Assembly (NCBI RefSeq): GCF_018837975.1
Contig: NZ_JAGSOY010000002.1
Coordinates: 62,001 to 126,000, forward strand
DNA: 64,000 nucleotides
Source: Zooshikella harenae
Lineage (GTDB): Bacteria > Pseudomonadota > Gammaproteobacteria > Pseudomonadales > Zooshikellaceae
Direction: 5' to 3'
Part shown: piece by piece, positions 28,565 to 38,607 of the stretch
Position numbering within the stretch: position 1 is the first letter of the stretch
Layout: each line of letters begins with the position of its first letter
Position numbers and translations under genes: made by a program
Notes under the pieces: generated by a model
What the model saw: the letters and a program-made list of their open reading frames with translations, nothing else
Databases searched by the model: none
Told to the model about the DNA's origin: nothing

Positions 28565-29006
28565 AGGCTTCCTGTTTATTTCTCTCCAGCCATCACGCGG
28601 TTTAGCTATCTGGATAATAGCCAGTCATAGTATTGCTGCACTAGGTTTATCTGTTTCTCCTTGGCTTTGGTGGGTAGACTTGCTGTTATTCATAGTAATA
28701 TGTGGGTCTGCTATTTGGTTATTGAGGCTTCATGTTTGGCGGACAGCAACTAAAAGCGTGGTAAGTATTCAACAGAATCACAATGGTTGGTTATTAAAAC
28801 TTCGAGATGAGACGTTGTTGAATGGTACACTTCATTTTGACACCTTGGTGATGACCAAGCTGGTTGTATTGAACTTCAAGGTTTCTGGTAGACTTTGCCC
28901 TTTACCTGTAGTGATTGTAGCTGATGCAATTAACCCAGAGCAGCTACGCTTACTCCGCGTAGTACTGCGCTGGTCATCAAGTGAAGAAACTACAAGTTTT
29001 CTTTAG
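28545..29006 (+). CDS. ygfX: YgfX (CptA)-like inner membrane protein
   Basis: A 153 aa protein with two adjacent hydrophobic segments (about residues 19-58) and a soluble C-terminal part ending in [13 protein letters not shown], matching the YgfX family both in layout and in its position directly after sdhE. In E. coli YgfX has been reported as the toxin of a pair with SdhE (CptAB), but that role is not visible from sequence. The coding region overlaps sdhE by 20 bases, and its stop interleaves with the convergent nadB stop (4-base overlap). Confidence 0.8.
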   Translation: MSLLQSRGFLFISLQPSRGLAIWIIASHSIAALGLSVSPWLWWVDLLLFIVICGSAIWLLRLHVWRTATKSVVSIQQNHNGWLLKLRDETLLNGTLHFDTLVMTKLVVLNFKVSGRLCPLPVVIVADAINPEQLRLLRVVLRWSSSEETTSFL

Positions 29007-30634
29007 TGGGAGGGTTCCCTGTCAGCATAGGGATGGTAATTGTTGGGGTAGAGAATCGTATCTTCTAAAGTATTTAGGGACTCAGGGTAGTCCAGCGTAT
29101 AATGAAGACCGCGGCTTTCTTTGCGAACCATTGCTGATGAAATGATGAGGTCTGCAACCACTGATAGGTTACGTAACTCTATTAAGTCATTACTGATCTT
29201 ATAGTTACTGTAAAACTCGTATATTTCTTGATGCAGCAAATTGATTCGGTGACGGGCTCGCATTAGTCGTTTTGTGGATCTCACAATACCTACATAGTCC
29301 CACATAAAACGCCTAAGCTCATCCCAGTTATGGGCAATAATGACATCTTCGTCTGAATCGGTAACCTGACTTTCGTCCCAAGCGGGAATATCGACGGGGG
29401 TTAAAGGAGTCGATAATCGCTTCTTAATATCTTCAGCACTTGCCAAGGCATAAACAACACACTCTAATAATGAATTGCTGGCTAACCGGTTGGCACCATG
29501 AAGTCCGGTAAAACTGCATTCACCAATGGCATAAAGGTTTGGGATATCAGTCCGCCCAGCAGTATCTACCATTATCCCGCCACAGGTATAATGTGCAGCA
29601 GGTACAACAGGAATGGGCTCCTGGGTAATATCAATACCATAGCTCAGGCAGCGCTGATAAACGTTGGGGAAGTGACTTAAAATAAAGTCTTTCGGTTTAT
29701 GGCTGATATCCAGATAAACACAGTCAATCCCCAGTCGTTTCATTTCGTGGTCTATGGCTCTGGCCACAATATCCCTCGGAGCTAGCTCCTCCCGCTGATC
29801 AAACTTAGGCATAAAACGGCTGCCATCGGGGAGCTTTAACAAGCCACCTTCACCTCTAATCGCCTCTGTGATGAGAAATGATTTTGCTTGAGGATGAAAC
29901 AGGCAGGTTGGATGAAATTGGTTAAACTCCATATTTGCTACACGACACCCTGCTCGCCATGCCATGGCGATACCATCACCCGTTGCACCATCAACATTGC
30001 TGGTATAAAGATAGACTTTACTGGCACCTCCACTGGCAAGAACAACATGGTTGGCGTGAAACACTTCAACTTGATCTGTCTCTAGGTTGAGCACATAAGC
30101 TCCAATACAGCGATTGGGTTGGACGCCAAGTTTTTCTGAGGTTATCAGGTCTACAGCTAATTTATTTGATATTGTTTCTATATTAGGATGAGCCAGGGCA
30201 CGTTCAATGAGTGTTTGAGAAATGGCTTGGCCAGTGGCGTCAGCAGCATGAATTACTCGACGGTGACTGTGGCCCCCCTCTTTCGTCAGGTGATAGTCTT
30301 CGTGTCCATTGGCCATTTGCTCTTTAGTAAAAGGGACACCTTGGCCTATCAACCAATCAATACTTGTTTTGCTGTGCTCGATAGTAAAGCGAACAGCATC
30401 TTCGTTGCATAGTCCTGCTCCAGCATTCAACGTGTCGCTGACATGTGCTTCGACCGTGTCCGTTTTATCAATTACGCCAGCAACACCACCTTGTGCCCAG
30501 TAAGTTGAGCCTGCAACCAGCTCACCTTTACTTAAAACAGCAACTTTAACATGGCTAGCAAGATTTAACGCTAAGGTTAACCCAGCAGCGCCACTGCCAA
30601 TGACAAGTACATCAAAGTGATATGCGTGAGGCAT
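29003..30634 (-). CDS. nadB: L-aspartate oxidase
   Basis: FAD enzyme oxidising aspartate to iminoaspartate, the first step of NAD synthesis with NadA. The FAD motif [18 protein letters not shown] opens the protein, followed by [21 protein letters not shown] and the substrate region [20 protein letters not shown]. The motif [25 protein letters not shown] is of the succinate dehydrogenase/fumarate reductase flavoprotein superfamily. Length is 543 aa (E. coli 540). Its position convergent with ygfX and divergent from rpoE is the standard Pseudomonas and E. coli layout. Confidence 0.96.
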   Translation of the reverse strand: MPHAYHFDVLVIGSGAAGLTLALNLASHVKVAVLSKGELVAGSTYWAQGGVAGVIDKTDTVEAHVSDTLNAGAGLCNEDAVRFTIEHSKTSIDWLIGQGVPFTKEQMANGHEDYHLTKEGGHSHRRVIHAADATGQAISQTLIERALAHPNIETISNKLAVDLITSEKLGVQPNRCIGAYVLNLETDQVEVFHANHVVLASGGASKVYLYTSNVDGATGDGIAMAWRAGCRVANMEFNQFHPTCLFHPQAKSFLITEAIRGEGGLLKLPDGSRFMPKFDQREELAPRDIVARAIDHEMKRLGIDCVYLDISHKPKDFILSHFPNVYQRCLSYGIDITQEPIPVVPAAHYTCGGIMVDTAGRTDIPNLYAIGECSFTGLHGANRLASNSLLECVVYALASAEDIKKRLSTPLTPVDIPAWDESQVTDSDEDVIIAHNWDELRRFMWDYVGIVRSTKRLMRARHRINLLHQEIYEFYSNYKISNDLIELRNLSVVADLIISSAMVRKESRGLHYTLDYPESLNTLEDTILYPNNYHPYADREPSH

Positions 30635-31275
30635 GAGAAATCCTTGATTTTTGCAGATGCCAATTAAATTTTAGCGTTAATCTAACGTTATTTACTTACG
30701 ATTGCAGGTTTTATACGCATGACATGCAGGAAGTGAAGTATATAGTATGCCTACTCGAATAGGCAGTCTTGGCCTGGAAGATAATAGTTGAATTTGATTT
30801 TGCTCAATGTGTTTTAGGCGTTGCGTAAGACAAGCCTGACTATCTTGCTGACGAGTATTTGTGATTAATTTTGTTTCGTAGTGTGAATTGTTCGCTATTG
30901 AATAATTGTTATTGGGAACCAATTTTAAGTATTTGACTCCATCTAGACTGTTATTGGCGGTGTTGCTTCGATTATTAAGTAAAACCTCTATGACGTGAAG
31001 AAAAAAGCGTATCTTAACTTTTTTTCTCAAGACTAGGATGCTGATATATCAGTGGTAACCATTATCTAGAGAGTATGGTTGTGGTATATAGAGTAGGTTT
31101 TGTAAGGTTTGAAGATTCGATATTAACTTATGATCACATCTTGTGATTTCTGCCAATAACCTCAAGCTAACTGTTGAGAACTTTTATTTATCCATATGGT
31201 CTACACAACAGAACATAACTTAACCACCCGGCAATACCTAAACGCTCTGTTGTTCTTGGGAACAGCGGAGGGAGT
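30635..31275. other. nadB-rpoE divergent intergenic region
   Basis: About 640 bases that should carry the nadB promoter on the minus strand and the rpoE promoters on the plus strand. Elements seen: a hairpin TGCCTA (30748-30753) / TAGGCA (30760-30765), a sigma-E-like promoter at 31178-31204, and a hairpin TGTTC (31251-31255) / GAACA (31260-31264) abutting the rpoE ribosome binding site GGAGGGAG (31267-31274). A 112-codon minus-strand frame starting at a TTG (31030) does not look like a real protein. Confidence 0.5.
31178..31204 (+). promoter_or_regulatory. rpoE: Candidate sigma-E (AlgU)-type autoregulatory promoter
   Basis: GAACTT (31178-31183) matches the sigma-E/AlgU -35 consensus exactly. 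After 16 bases comes TCTAC (31200-31204), three of five matches to the -10 consensus TCTGA. Autoregulation of rpoE/algU from such a promoter is established in E. coli and Pseudomonas; use of this site is inferred from sequence. Confidence 0.55.
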
Positions 31276-31866
31276 ATGGTAAGTGCGCAAGACTCCGATC
31301 AACAATTAATCGATCGAGTCCAACGGGGGGACAAGCGTGCTTTTGATATGTTGGTTTTAAAATACCAGCATAAAATTCTTGGCTTGGTCAGTCGATATGT
31401 GCATGACCATCAGGAGGTATACGATGTTACTCAAGAGGCGTTTATCAAAGCTTATCGCGCCATCGATAAATTTCGTGGTGAAAGTGCGTTTTATACATGG
31501 CTTTATCGTATAGCGATTAACACAGCAAAAAACTACTTGGTTTCAAAGGGCCGGCGTCCTCCTGATACTGATGTAGATAGTGAAGAAGCTGAATATTTTG
31601 AGGGACACAATCCCTTAAAAGACATTGAAAACCCTGAGAATCGATTACTTCGTGATGAAATTGAAAAGGTTGTCTATAAAGCCATCGCGAGCCTGCCTGA
31701 CGACTTACGCTCTGCGCTTACACTTCGTGAGTTTGATGGGTTAAGTTACGAGGAGATTGCTGAGGTAATGCAGTGCCCAGTGGGAACTGTTCGCTCAAGA
31801 ATCTTTAGGGCAAGAGAGGCTGTTGATAAGCAAGTGCAACCTTTGCTGTCTAGTTCGACCAGCTGA
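31276..31866 (+). CDS. rpoE: RNA polymerase sigma factor RpoE / AlgU
   Basis: Extracytoplasmic-function sigma factor of the envelope-stress response; in Pseudomonas (AlgU) it also drives alginate genes. Region 2 is clear at about residues 20-90 (RAFDMLVLKYQHKILGLVSRYVHD, DVTQEAFIKAYRAI, FYTWLYRIAINTAKNYL), and region 4 at about 130-180 (LRSALTLREFDGLSYEEIAEVMQCPVGTVRSRIFRARE). Length is 196 aa (P. aeruginosa 193). The ATG follows a very strong GGAGGGAG. It is followed by its anti-sigma system mucA-mucB-mucC and the protease gene mucD in the conserved order. Confidence 0.97.
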   Translation: MVSAQDSDQQLIDRVQRGDKRAFDMLVLKYQHKILGLVSRYVHDHQEVYDVTQEAFIKAYRAIDKFRGESAFYTWLYRIAINTAKNYLVSKGRRPPDTDVDSEEAEYFEGHNPLKDIENPENRLLRDEIEKVVYKAIASLPDDLRSALTLREFDGLSYEEIAEVMQCPVGTVRSRIFRAREAVDKQVQPLLSSSTS

Positions 31867-31940
31867 GATAAAAAAGTGATGAGAAAAGGTTTTTCTATAA
31901 TACAGCGTTTGATTTTTAATATGGAACGGATGGTGTAGCG

Positions 31941-31988
31941 ATGAGAGCAGATCTTGATGTTTACCAGTGCAATGAGGTGCCTCTATGA
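31941..31988 (+). CDS. Possible 15-codon ORF translationally coupled to mucA
   Basis: MRADLDVYQCNEVPL, whose TGA (31986-31988) overlaps the mucA ATG (31985-31987) as ATGA, the usual geometry of translational coupling. Its own ribosome binding site is weak. It lies between rpoE and mucA and could tune anti-sigma synthesis, or it could be chance. Conservation in relatives would decide. Confidence 0.25.
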   Translation: MRADLDVYQCNEVPL

Positions 31989-32725
31989 GCAGTGATGATC
32001 GTAACTACGAGTCATTATCAGCTATTATGGACGGTGAGGCCAATGAGCTGGAGTTGCACCGAGTCTTAAAGCATCTTCATGATAATGAGGAAACTCGAGG
32101 AAAGGCATTTCGTTATCAGTTAGTTGGCGAAGTGATGCGTAAAGAAACTCATGAATTTTCCCATGTTGATTTGTCCGCAGCAATAAGTACTGCGATTGAT
32201 GCTGAACTAACACATGAACATAATCAATCGGCTAATGAATCCACTCCATATGACCAGGTGGGGTTTGGTGGAAGTGTATCAATAGCCCATGGCTGGACTC
32301 GTTGGTTACGCCCAGCAGGTGGCGCAGCTGTTGCGGCGACTGTAACACTGGCTGTATTACTGGGTGCAAACTTAGTTAATCGTTCTGCGAACGAAGGTTT
32401 AGAGGCCGAGCTGACAGCTCAGGCAAATAATACAGCAACAAACACTATGCCTGCTACAAAGGCTACTCCTCAAGTAGTTCGTGAAACACCTTTGGTCTCA
32501 GGTCAGGGTGCTCCTATGTTAGCGGGTTATTCAGACCAGCCTAACTATCGTGTACCTCTTCGTGTAGATCAACATGAAGCAGCATTGCGTGCTAAACAAT
32601 TAGCAGAGATGGCTTCTCAAGCACGTTTTCAGTCTTATATGTTACAACATGCTGAATATAGCGCACTAAGTGCTAATCAAGGGATTTTGCCGTTTGCCAG
32701 AGTGCATGAGTTTGAGACAAAGTAA
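31985..32725 (+). CDS. mucA: Anti-sigma factor RseA / MucA
   Basis: Inner-membrane protein that holds RpoE inactive until stress proteases cut it. The N-terminal RseA domain is seen in ESLSAIMDGEANELELHRVL and FRYQLVGEVMRKE; one membrane helix lies at about residues 110-131 (GGAAVAATVTLAVLLGANLV); the remainder is periplasmic and glutamine/alanine-rich. At 246 aa it is longer than P. aeruginosa MucA (194 aa), mostly in the periplasmic tail. GAGGTG precedes the ATG. No frameshift of the kind seen in mucoid strains is present. Confidence 0.92.
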   Translation: MSSDDRNYESLSAIMDGEANELELHRVLKHLHDNEETRGKAFRYQLVGEVMRKETHEFSHVDLSAAISTAIDAELTHEHNQSANESTPYDQVGFGGSVSIAHGWTRWLRPAGGAAVAATVTLAVLLGANLVNRSANEGLEAELTAQANNTATNTMPATKATPQVVRETPLVSGQGAPMLAGYSDQPNYRVPLRVDQHEAALRAKQLAEMASQARFQSYMLQHAEYSALSANQGILPFARVHEFETK

Positions 32726-32726
32726 T

Positions 32727-33737
32727 ATGTGTGTGCAGGTTCGTTTTGGGTTACGCCTGGCTATTCTAGCTATGGTTATGTTAGCTGGTAATGTTAGTGC
32801 TGCAGCAAATGAAGATAGAACAGCGCTAGACTGGCTTCAAGCTATGGTCAATGCTACACAACAATTGAATTATGAAGGTCAATTTGTGTATGAGCATAGT
32901 CGTGGATTAACCACAATGTCTATAGCTCATGCTTATCAAGATGGACAAGTTCGTGAGCGGTTAGTGTATTTAGATGGACCACATCGTGAGGTTATTCGCT
33001 ACGGGCGTAAGGTGATGTGTGTTACGCCCAAAAATGAAGTGATTCGTTTTGATCATCAGGGTTCTCCTATTCCCTTTTCTCAAGCTTTCCAAAAAAACTT
33101 AAGCAAAATTGCATCACTTTATAGTTTGCAGCAAGATGGCCATGACCGTGTTGCAAACAGGTCTGCGGTCGTGATTAATGTGTTACCAAATGACCAGCAT
33201 AGGTATGGCTATCGGTTATGGTTAGATCAAGACACTGCTCTCTTATTAAAGTCGGTGCTTTTGGATAATAAGGGAAAATTATTAGAGCGTTTACAGTTTA
33301 CATCTTTGCAGACAGGGAAGCCTATTGCTGAAGAGCGTTTAGTTTCATCATTAAGTGATGAAAACACTGTCGAACAAATCATTTCAACACAAAGTGTTAA
33401 TGAACAATCTAAAACTCAGCAAAGTTGGCGTGTATCCTGGGTGCCTGATGGCTTTGAGCTGTCCAGGCATGATGAGCGTAAACACTCCGGATATGGTATG
33501 ACGGTTGCGTCTTTGATGTTCTCTGATGGATTATCCGCTTTTTCGGTTTTTGTTGAGCAAGGTGATGAACGCTCAGCTGCACAGCAGGCTCTAAGTCGCA
33601 GGGGCGCAATGACGGCTATTTCTCGAATGTTAAAGTATAAAAAAGGTATCTTCTTGGTCACTGTTGTGGGAGAAGTACCTGAAAAAACAGCTGAAAAGAT
33701 TGCAGTTTCAGTACAATCAGCATTAAATAAACCTTAA
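32727..33737 (+). CDS. mucB: Sigma-E regulatory protein RseB / MucB
   Basis: Periplasmic sensor that binds MucA/RseA and shields it from cleavage, probably releasing it when it meets stray lipids or lipoproteins. ATG 32727, one base after the mucA stop, gives a good signal peptide (about 1-24, ending NVSAAA). The MucB/RseB fold is evident in DWLQAMVNATQQLNYEGQFVYEH and ERLVYLDGPHREVIR, with a C-terminal domain including WRVSWVPDGFELSRHDER. Length is 336 aa. An upstream in-frame start at 32670 would lie inside mucA and spoil the signal peptide. Confidence 0.93.
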   Translation: MCVQVRFGLRLAILAMVMLAGNVSAAANEDRTALDWLQAMVNATQQLNYEGQFVYEHSRGLTTMSIAHAYQDGQVRERLVYLDGPHREVIRYGRKVMCVTPKNEVIRFDHQGSPIPFSQAFQKNLSKIASLYSLQQDGHDRVANRSAVVINVLPNDQHRYGYRLWLDQDTALLLKSVLLDNKGKLLERLQFTSLQTGKPIAEERLVSSLSDENTVEQIISTQSVNEQSKTQQSWRVSWVPDGFELSRHDERKHSGYGMTVASLMFSDGLSAFSVFVEQGDERSAAQQALSRRGAMTAISRMLKYKKGIFLVTVVGEVPEKTAEKIAVSVQSALNKP

Positions 33738-33790
33738 TGCAAGGTTAACTAAAACTCAGCGCTTAATTCAGAGAAAAGATATCAGCTAAA

Positions 33791-34243
33791 ATGATAGAAG
33801 AGCAAGGACATGTAATGGCTGTAGAGCCTGGAGCAGTTTGGGTCCAAACCTTTAGACGCACTGCTTGTGGTAAATGCCAGGCTAAATCAGGATGTGGTCA
33901 TAATCTGATTGAAAAGCTGGTGCCTGATCGTCAACATGCGTATATCAAAGCACTTAATGACTATTCTGTACAGGTTGGTGATGAGGTCGTTATTGGTATT
34001 GAAGAAAATACCTTGATCAATGCTTCAGTATTAGTCTATCTACTTCCGCTATGTGCTCTTCTATTGGGGTTGCTGTTAGGTCACTGGTGGCAGCTACATG
34101 AGTTGGCAAGTTTAGGAATGGCTCTTTTTCTATTGCTGTTGGCATTTGCAAGGGTGCGTAACCATAGCCGTCAAAACTTTGTGCAGAAAAAAACGTTACC
34201 TGTAGTCTTACATGTAAAGCTAGCAGCTCAACCGATTTCTTGA
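33791..34243 (+). CDS. mucC: SoxR-reducing / sigma-E positive regulator RseC / MucC
   Basis: A 150 aa membrane protein of the RseC family. It has an N-terminal cysteine cluster (RRTACGKCQAKSGCGH, about residues 21-36) typical of the family, then two hydrophobic helices (about 77-95 and 101-120) and a basic tail. RseC has been linked to the sigma-E response and, as RsxC-associated RseC, to SoxR reduction; the precise role here is not visible. It sits in its standard place between mucB and mucD. Confidence 0.88.
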   Translation: MIEEQGHVMAVEPGAVWVQTFRRTACGKCQAKSGCGHNLIEKLVPDRQHAYIKALNDYSVQVGDEVVIGIEENTLINASVLVYLLPLCALLLGLLLGHWWQLHELASLGMALFLLLLAFARVRNHSRQNFVQKKTLPVVLHVKLAAQPIS

Positions 34244-34287
34244 ATAACTAATAAATAATAAACAGATTTTAAGGGTTGTGTTTTCTT

Positions 34288-35700
34288 ATGAGAACTGTTC
34301 CAACTGTTCGTTTTTTGTGGCTACTTGCATTATCAATAGTGATGACGCTAAATACAGCACAAGCAAGATCCTACCCTGATTTTACTGAGTTAGTTGAAGA
34401 TGCTTCTCCTGCAGTGGTGAACATTAGCACGCGGCAGGAGCCAAAAAGTCGACAACGACTTCAGTTTCACGAATTTAACCGAGATTTACCTGATATTTTC
34501 CGTGACTTTTTTGGTAAGCCTTTCCCTCCTCCTGGCAAAGGTAATAAAACGCCAGCTCATTCATTAGGTTCAGGTTTTATAGTTTCACAAGATGGCTATG
34601 TCCTGACAAATAATCATGTTATTTCTGGGGCAGATGAAATAATTGTTAGGTTGAAAGACAGAAGAGAGCTGGAAGCAAAAGTTATTGGTGCTGATGAGCG
34701 ATCAGACTTAGTATTGCTTAAAATTGAAGCCTCAGATTTACCTGTTGTGAAAGTAAATACCCGTGCTGTCATTAAGCCAGGACAGTGGGTCGTTGCTATA
34801 GGATCTCCATTTGGATTTGAAGCTTCTGTAACTGCAGGCATTGTGAGTGCAACGGGTCGTAATTTACCTAGTGAAAACTATGTTCCTTTTATTCAGACTG
34901 ATGTTGCAATTAATCCTGGAAACTCTGGTGGCCCGTTATTGAACTTGGAAGGTGAGGTCATTGGTATCAATTCTCAGATTTATACCCGATCTGGTGGATT
35001 TATGGGGCTTTCTTTTGCGATCCCCATGGATGTTGCTATGGATGTTGTAAAGCAACTGAAAGATAAGGGCTATGTTTCTCGAGGCTGGTTAGGTGTCATG
35101 ATTCAGGGGATGAATAAGGCGTTAGCTGAGTCGTTTGATTTAGAAAAGCCTATGGGAGCACTTGTTGCTGAGGTTCTTGAGAGTAGTCCAGCAGAAAAGT
35201 CAGGTTTTAAAAGTGGCGACATCATTTTACAGTTTGATGGTCAAGAGATTAAGGAATCATCAGATTTGCCTTATATCGTTGGTCGGACTCCTGTGGGAAA
35301 GCAAGTGAACGTTGATATTCTTCGCAAAGGAGAAAAACAAACACTCACAGTCACAATCGGCGAGCTACCAGATAAACGACAAGCTGTTGATAAAAGGCAA
35401 AGCAAGGATCAAATTTCATCAAATCGGCTTGGTATTACAGTGAAAACCCTGACGACTGATGAGAAAGAGCAGTCTGATTTAGCTTACGGTGTCGTCGTTG
35501 ACAAGGTACTTGATGGGCCTGGGCGAGATGTTGGTCTGCGTCCTGGGGACTTTATTACAGATATCTATAATGAGAAGGTTGATTCAGCAGAAAGCTTTAA
35601 TGAAATTGTGGATAAACTACCTGCAAATAAATCCATCCCTATGCGCTTGGTACGTCATGGTAAGCCAGGCTATATCACATTTAAAATTACTGATGAGTGA
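34288..35700 (+). CDS. mucD: Periplasmic serine protease MucD (HtrA/Do family)
   Basis: Trypsin-like protease and chaperone clearing damaged envelope proteins and restraining the AlgU response. From ATG 34288: signal peptide (about 1-27, ending TAQARS); catalytic His110 (LTNNHV), Asp140 (RSDLVLLKI) and Ser213 (GNSGGPL); then two PDZ domains (about 250-345 and 375-465), the first opening with RGWLGVMIQ. The product is 470 aa, close to P. aeruginosa MucD (474). An in-frame TTG at 34276 would add four residues. It closes the sigma-E operon. Confidence 0.95.
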   Translation: MRTVPTVRFLWLLALSIVMTLNTAQARSYPDFTELVEDASPAVVNISTRQEPKSRQRLQFHEFNRDLPDIFRDFFGKPFPPPGKGNKTPAHSLGSGFIVSQDGYVLTNNHVISGADEIIVRLKDRRELEAKVIGADERSDLVLLKIEASDLPVVKVNTRAVIKPGQWVVAIGSPFGFEASVTAGIVSATGRNLPSENYVPFIQTDVAINPGNSGGPLLNLEGEVIGINSQIYTRSGGFMGLSFAIPMDVAMDVVKQLKDKGYVSRGWLGVMIQGMNKALAESFDLEKPMGALVAEVLESSPAEKSGFKSGDIILQFDGQEIKESSDLPYIVGRTPVGKQVNVDILRKGEKQTLTVTIGELPDKRQAVDKRQSKDQISSNRLGITVKTLTTDEKEQSDLAYGVVVDKVLDGPGRDVGLRPGDFITDIYNEKVDSAESFNEIVDKLPANKSIPMRLVRHGKPGYITFKITDE

Positions 35701-35719
35701 GTGCTTCAGTTTAAAGCGT

Positions 35720-35748
35720 TGTCAGGTTAGACCCCCTCTAGCCTGACA
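35720..35748 (+). terminator. Hairpin after mucD
   Basis: GTCAGG (35721-35726) / CCTGAC (35742-35747) continues through a T-G pair and TAGA/TCTA to a CCCCC loop: an 11-pair stem, 20 bases after the mucD stop. There is no T run, so it may stabilise the mRNA end or act with Rho rather than as an intrinsic terminator. Confidence 0.55.
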
Positions 35749-35900
35749 GCATAGCCGGATGGCAATAAATACGATAGAATTCAGCCTTTCTGTGAATCTT
35801 TGATTTCAAAGTAGATATACTGTTCTGTTGCAGCCCTTTAAGAAAGCAAATATAAGGGCTAGCATTTTTTTATCAGTGACAATTGGTGGCACAAAGTATC

Positions 35901-37700
35901 GTGAGTGATTTAAGCCATATTCGCAATTTTTCCATCATCGCCCATATTGACCATGGTAAGTCCACGCTGGCTGATCGTTTTATTCAAACCTGCGGAGGTT
36001 TGTCTGATCGTGAAATGGCCGCTCAAGTGCTTGACTCTATGGATATTGAACGGGAGAGAGGGATAACCATTAAGGCACAAAGTGTAACACTAAACTATGA
36101 AGCCTTGGATGGAAAAAAATACCAATTAAATTTTATTGATACCCCTGGCCATGTGGACTTTTCCTATGAGGTTTCTCGTTCACTTGCTGCTTGTGAAGGC
36201 GCGCTACTGGTGGTAGATGCTGCACAAGGTGTTGAAGCACAGTCTGTCGCAAACTGCTATACCGCTATTGAGCAAGGTTTGGAAGTGATGCCTGTACTCA
36301 ATAAAATTGATTTGCCACAGGCTGAGCCAGAACGTGTTGCACAAGAAATTGAAGACATTATTGGTTTGGATGCTTTAGATGCAGTGCAATGCAGCGCTAA
36401 AAGTGGAATGGGTGTCACTGATGTTTTAGAACGCCTGATTCACTTAATACCCCCTCCAGAGGGAGACTATGATAAGCCGTTACAAGCACTCATTATTGAC
36501 TCCTGGTTTGATAACTATCTGGGCGTAGTGTCACTCGTTCGTGTTGTTCAGGGTAGTTTACATAAGGGTAATAAGGTTAAAGTTAAGTCTACAGGCGATG
36601 TGCATGTAGTTGATGGCGTTGGTATTTTTACTCCAAAACGTCATGAAACCGGTGTATTACGTGCTGGTGAAGTAGGTTATGTTGTTGCAAGCATTAAGGA
36701 TATTCATGGTGCACCTGTTGGAGACACCTTAGTATTATCCGCTGGAGCGGAAGTTCCTGCACTACCTGGTTTTCAAAAGGTCAAGCCACAAGTCTATGCG
36801 GGTTTATTTCCTATTAGCTCAGATGATTTTGAGTCATTCCGTGAAGCACTGGGTAAGCTGTCACTTAATGATGCGTCTTTGTTTTATGAGCCGGAGTCGT
36901 CAGATGCATTAGGTTTTGGTTTTCGCTGTGGTTTTCTGGGTATGCTCCATATGGAAATTATTCAGGAGCGTCTGGAGCGAGAGTATGACCTTGACCTGAT
37001 CACGACTGCGCCAACCGTGATTTATGAAGTAGAACATAAAGATAGCTCTGTTCATTATGTGGACAACCCTTCTCGGTTACCTGATCCTTCTGTAATCAAT
37101 GAAATGCGAGAGCCTATTGTTCGAGCAAATATTCTGGTGCCACAGGACTATTTAGGCAATGTTATTTCTCTTTGTGTGGAAAAACGCGGTATTCAAAAGG
37201 ATATGCAATTTGTGGGTGGACAGGTCTCGTTGAGCTACGAGCTGCCTATGAGTGAAGTGGTATTGGACTTTTTTGACCGCTTGAAGTCAGTAAGTCGTGG
37301 GTTTGCATCGTTAGACTACAGTTTTGAACGTTTTCAAGCGGCGAACTTGGTTCGTTTGGATATTTTGATTAATGGTGAAAAAGTTGATGCACTTGCATTA
37401 ATCGTTCATAAAGACCATGCAATGCATCGTGGCCGTCAACTGACAGAAAAAATGAAAGAAATTATTCCTCGCCAGATGTTTGATGTTGCAATTCAAGCTG
37501 CTATTGGAGGGCATATTGTTGCTCGTCAAACAGTGAAAGCATTACGTAAAAACGTAACTGCAAAATGTTATGGCGGAGATGTGACTCGAAAGCGTAAGCT
37601 GCTTGAAAAGCAAAAGGCAGGTAAAAAACGGATGAAGCAAGTAGGACGAGTGGAAATACCACAGGATGCGTTCCTTGCTGTACTGAAAGTAGAGAAATAA
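35901..37700 (+). CDS. lepA: Elongation factor 4 (LepA), GTG start
   Basis: Ribosome-binding translational GTPase that aids initiation or back-translocation under stress. GTPase motifs are AHIDHGKST (G1), ERGITIK (G2), DTPGHVDF (G3) and NKIDLP (G4). EF-G-like domains follow, and the LepA-specific C-terminal domain ends near [23 protein letters not shown] 35901 gives [19 protein letters not shown], matching Pseudomonas LepA; the earlier in-frame TTG/GTG at 35883/35886 would add six residues. Length is 600 aa. lepB begins 2 bases after the stop. Confidence 0.95.
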   Translation: MSDLSHIRNFSIIAHIDHGKSTLADRFIQTCGGLSDREMAAQVLDSMDIERERGITIKAQSVTLNYEALDGKKYQLNFIDTPGHVDFSYEVSRSLAACEGALLVVDAAQGVEAQSVANCYTAIEQGLEVMPVLNKIDLPQAEPERVAQEIEDIIGLDALDAVQCSAKSGMGVTDVLERLIHLIPPPEGDYDKPLQALIIDSWFDNYLGVVSLVRVVQGSLHKGNKVKVKSTGDVHVVDGVGIFTPKRHETGVLRAGEVGYVVASIKDIHGAPVGDTLVLSAGAEVPALPGFQKVKPQVYAGLFPISSDDFESFREALGKLSLNDASLFYEPESSDALGFGFRCGFLGMLHMEIIQERLEREYDLDLITTAPTVIYEVEHKDSSVHYVDNPSRLPDPSVINEMREPIVRANILVPQDYLGNVISLCVEKRGIQKDMQFVGGQVSLSYELPMSEVVLDFFDRLKSVSRGFASLDYSFERFQAANLVRLDILINGEKVDALALIVHKDHAMHRGRQLTEKMKEIIPRQMFDVAIQAAIGGHIVARQTVKALRKNVTAKCYGGDVTRKRKLLEKQKAGKKRMKQVGRVEIPQDAFLAVLKVEK

Positions 37701-37702
37701 TT

Positions 37703-38524
37703 ATGGATTTTAATTTTCCACTTATTTTAGTCATTGCAGTTTTTTTGACTGGAGTGTTAGCGGCATGTGATTATTTTTTATTGGCACCTCGTCGTCGGCT
37801 TGCTGTTGAGCAGTACAAAGCCTCTACCAGTGATGTGGATGATGATGTGGTGTTAAAAATCACCAAAGAGCCTGCAGTTTTTGAAACAGCAAAGTCAATT
37901 TTTCCAATATTATTAATTGTACTTGTGGTTCGCTCTTTTCTATTTGAGCCTTTTCAGATTCCTTCTGGCTCGATGAAACCGACGCTGGAGATTGGTGACT
38001 TTATTTTAGTGAATAAATACGCTTATGGAGTACGCTTGCCAGTGATTGGTACCAAGGTTATCAGTGTCGGTGATCCTCAACGTGGTGATGTGATGGTATT
38101 TAAAGAACCAGCTAATCCTTCGATTAACTTTATCAAGCGTGTTGTTGGACTTCCTGGTGATACCATTAAATATAAAGATAAACAGTTGTTTGTTAATGGT
38201 GAATTAGTTGAAGAACACTTTATTGCTCAACTGCATGAACAAAATATCCCCTATAAGTTGTTAGAAGAAAATTTAGGTGGAGTAAAACACCAAATTAGAG
38301 AAAATGCTTTTGTTCAGTATCAACTAAACCGTTTAGATGGTGAGTGGACTGTCCCTGAAGGTCATTATTTTATGATGGGCGATAACCGCGATAATAGTAA
38401 TGATAGTAGGAGCTGGGGCTTTGTTCCTGATGCTAATGTCGTAGGTAAAGCTATTTATATTTGGATGCACTGGCCTAGCTGGGGACAGCTGCCAAGTTTT
38501 AAAAATAATGCAGCTATTCAATAG
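37703..38524 (+). CDS. lepB: Signal peptidase I
   Basis: Inner-membrane protease that removes signal peptides from exported proteins. Two membrane segments (about 5-25 and 65-80) precede the catalytic region. Ser90 in PSGSMKPTL and Lys145 in INFIKRVVGLPGD form the Ser-Lys dyad, at the same positions as in E. coli LepB. The GDNRDNSNDSRSWGFV box is near the C-terminus. Length is 273 aa, shorter than E. coli (324) but usual for pseudomonads. It is cotranscribed with lepA and followed by a terminator. Confidence 0.96.
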   Translation: MDFNFPLILVIAVFLTGVLAACDYFLLAPRRRLAVEQYKASTSDVDDDVVLKITKEPAVFETAKSIFPILLIVLVVRSFLFEPFQIPSGSMKPTLEIGDFILVNKYAYGVRLPVIGTKVISVGDPQRGDVMVFKEPANPSINFIKRVVGLPGDTIKYKDKQLFVNGELVEEHFIAQLHEQNIPYKLLEENLGGVKHQIRENAFVQYQLNRLDGEWTVPEGHYFMMGDNRDNSNDSRSWGFVPDANVVGKAIYIWMHWPSWGQLPSFKNNAAIQ

Positions 38525-38551
38525 CGCTGTACCATTCGTCTTATGATGCAG

Positions 38552-38572
38552 ACTACCGAGTAGTTTTTTTTT
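38552..38572 (+). terminator. lepB: Intrinsic terminator after lepB
   Basis: ACTAC (38552-38556) / GTAGT (38560-38564) with a CGA loop, followed by nine Ts. The stem is short, but the T run is strong. Confidence 0.75.
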
Positions 38573-38607
38573 AGAAGTTTAATGTTCATAGCATAAAATT
38601 CGCGAAA

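Noticed and set aside
30692-31030. 112-codon minus-strand frame in the nadB-rpoE spacer
   Set aside because: TTG start without a ribosome binding site, no recognisable domain, and it covers the region expected to hold promoters.
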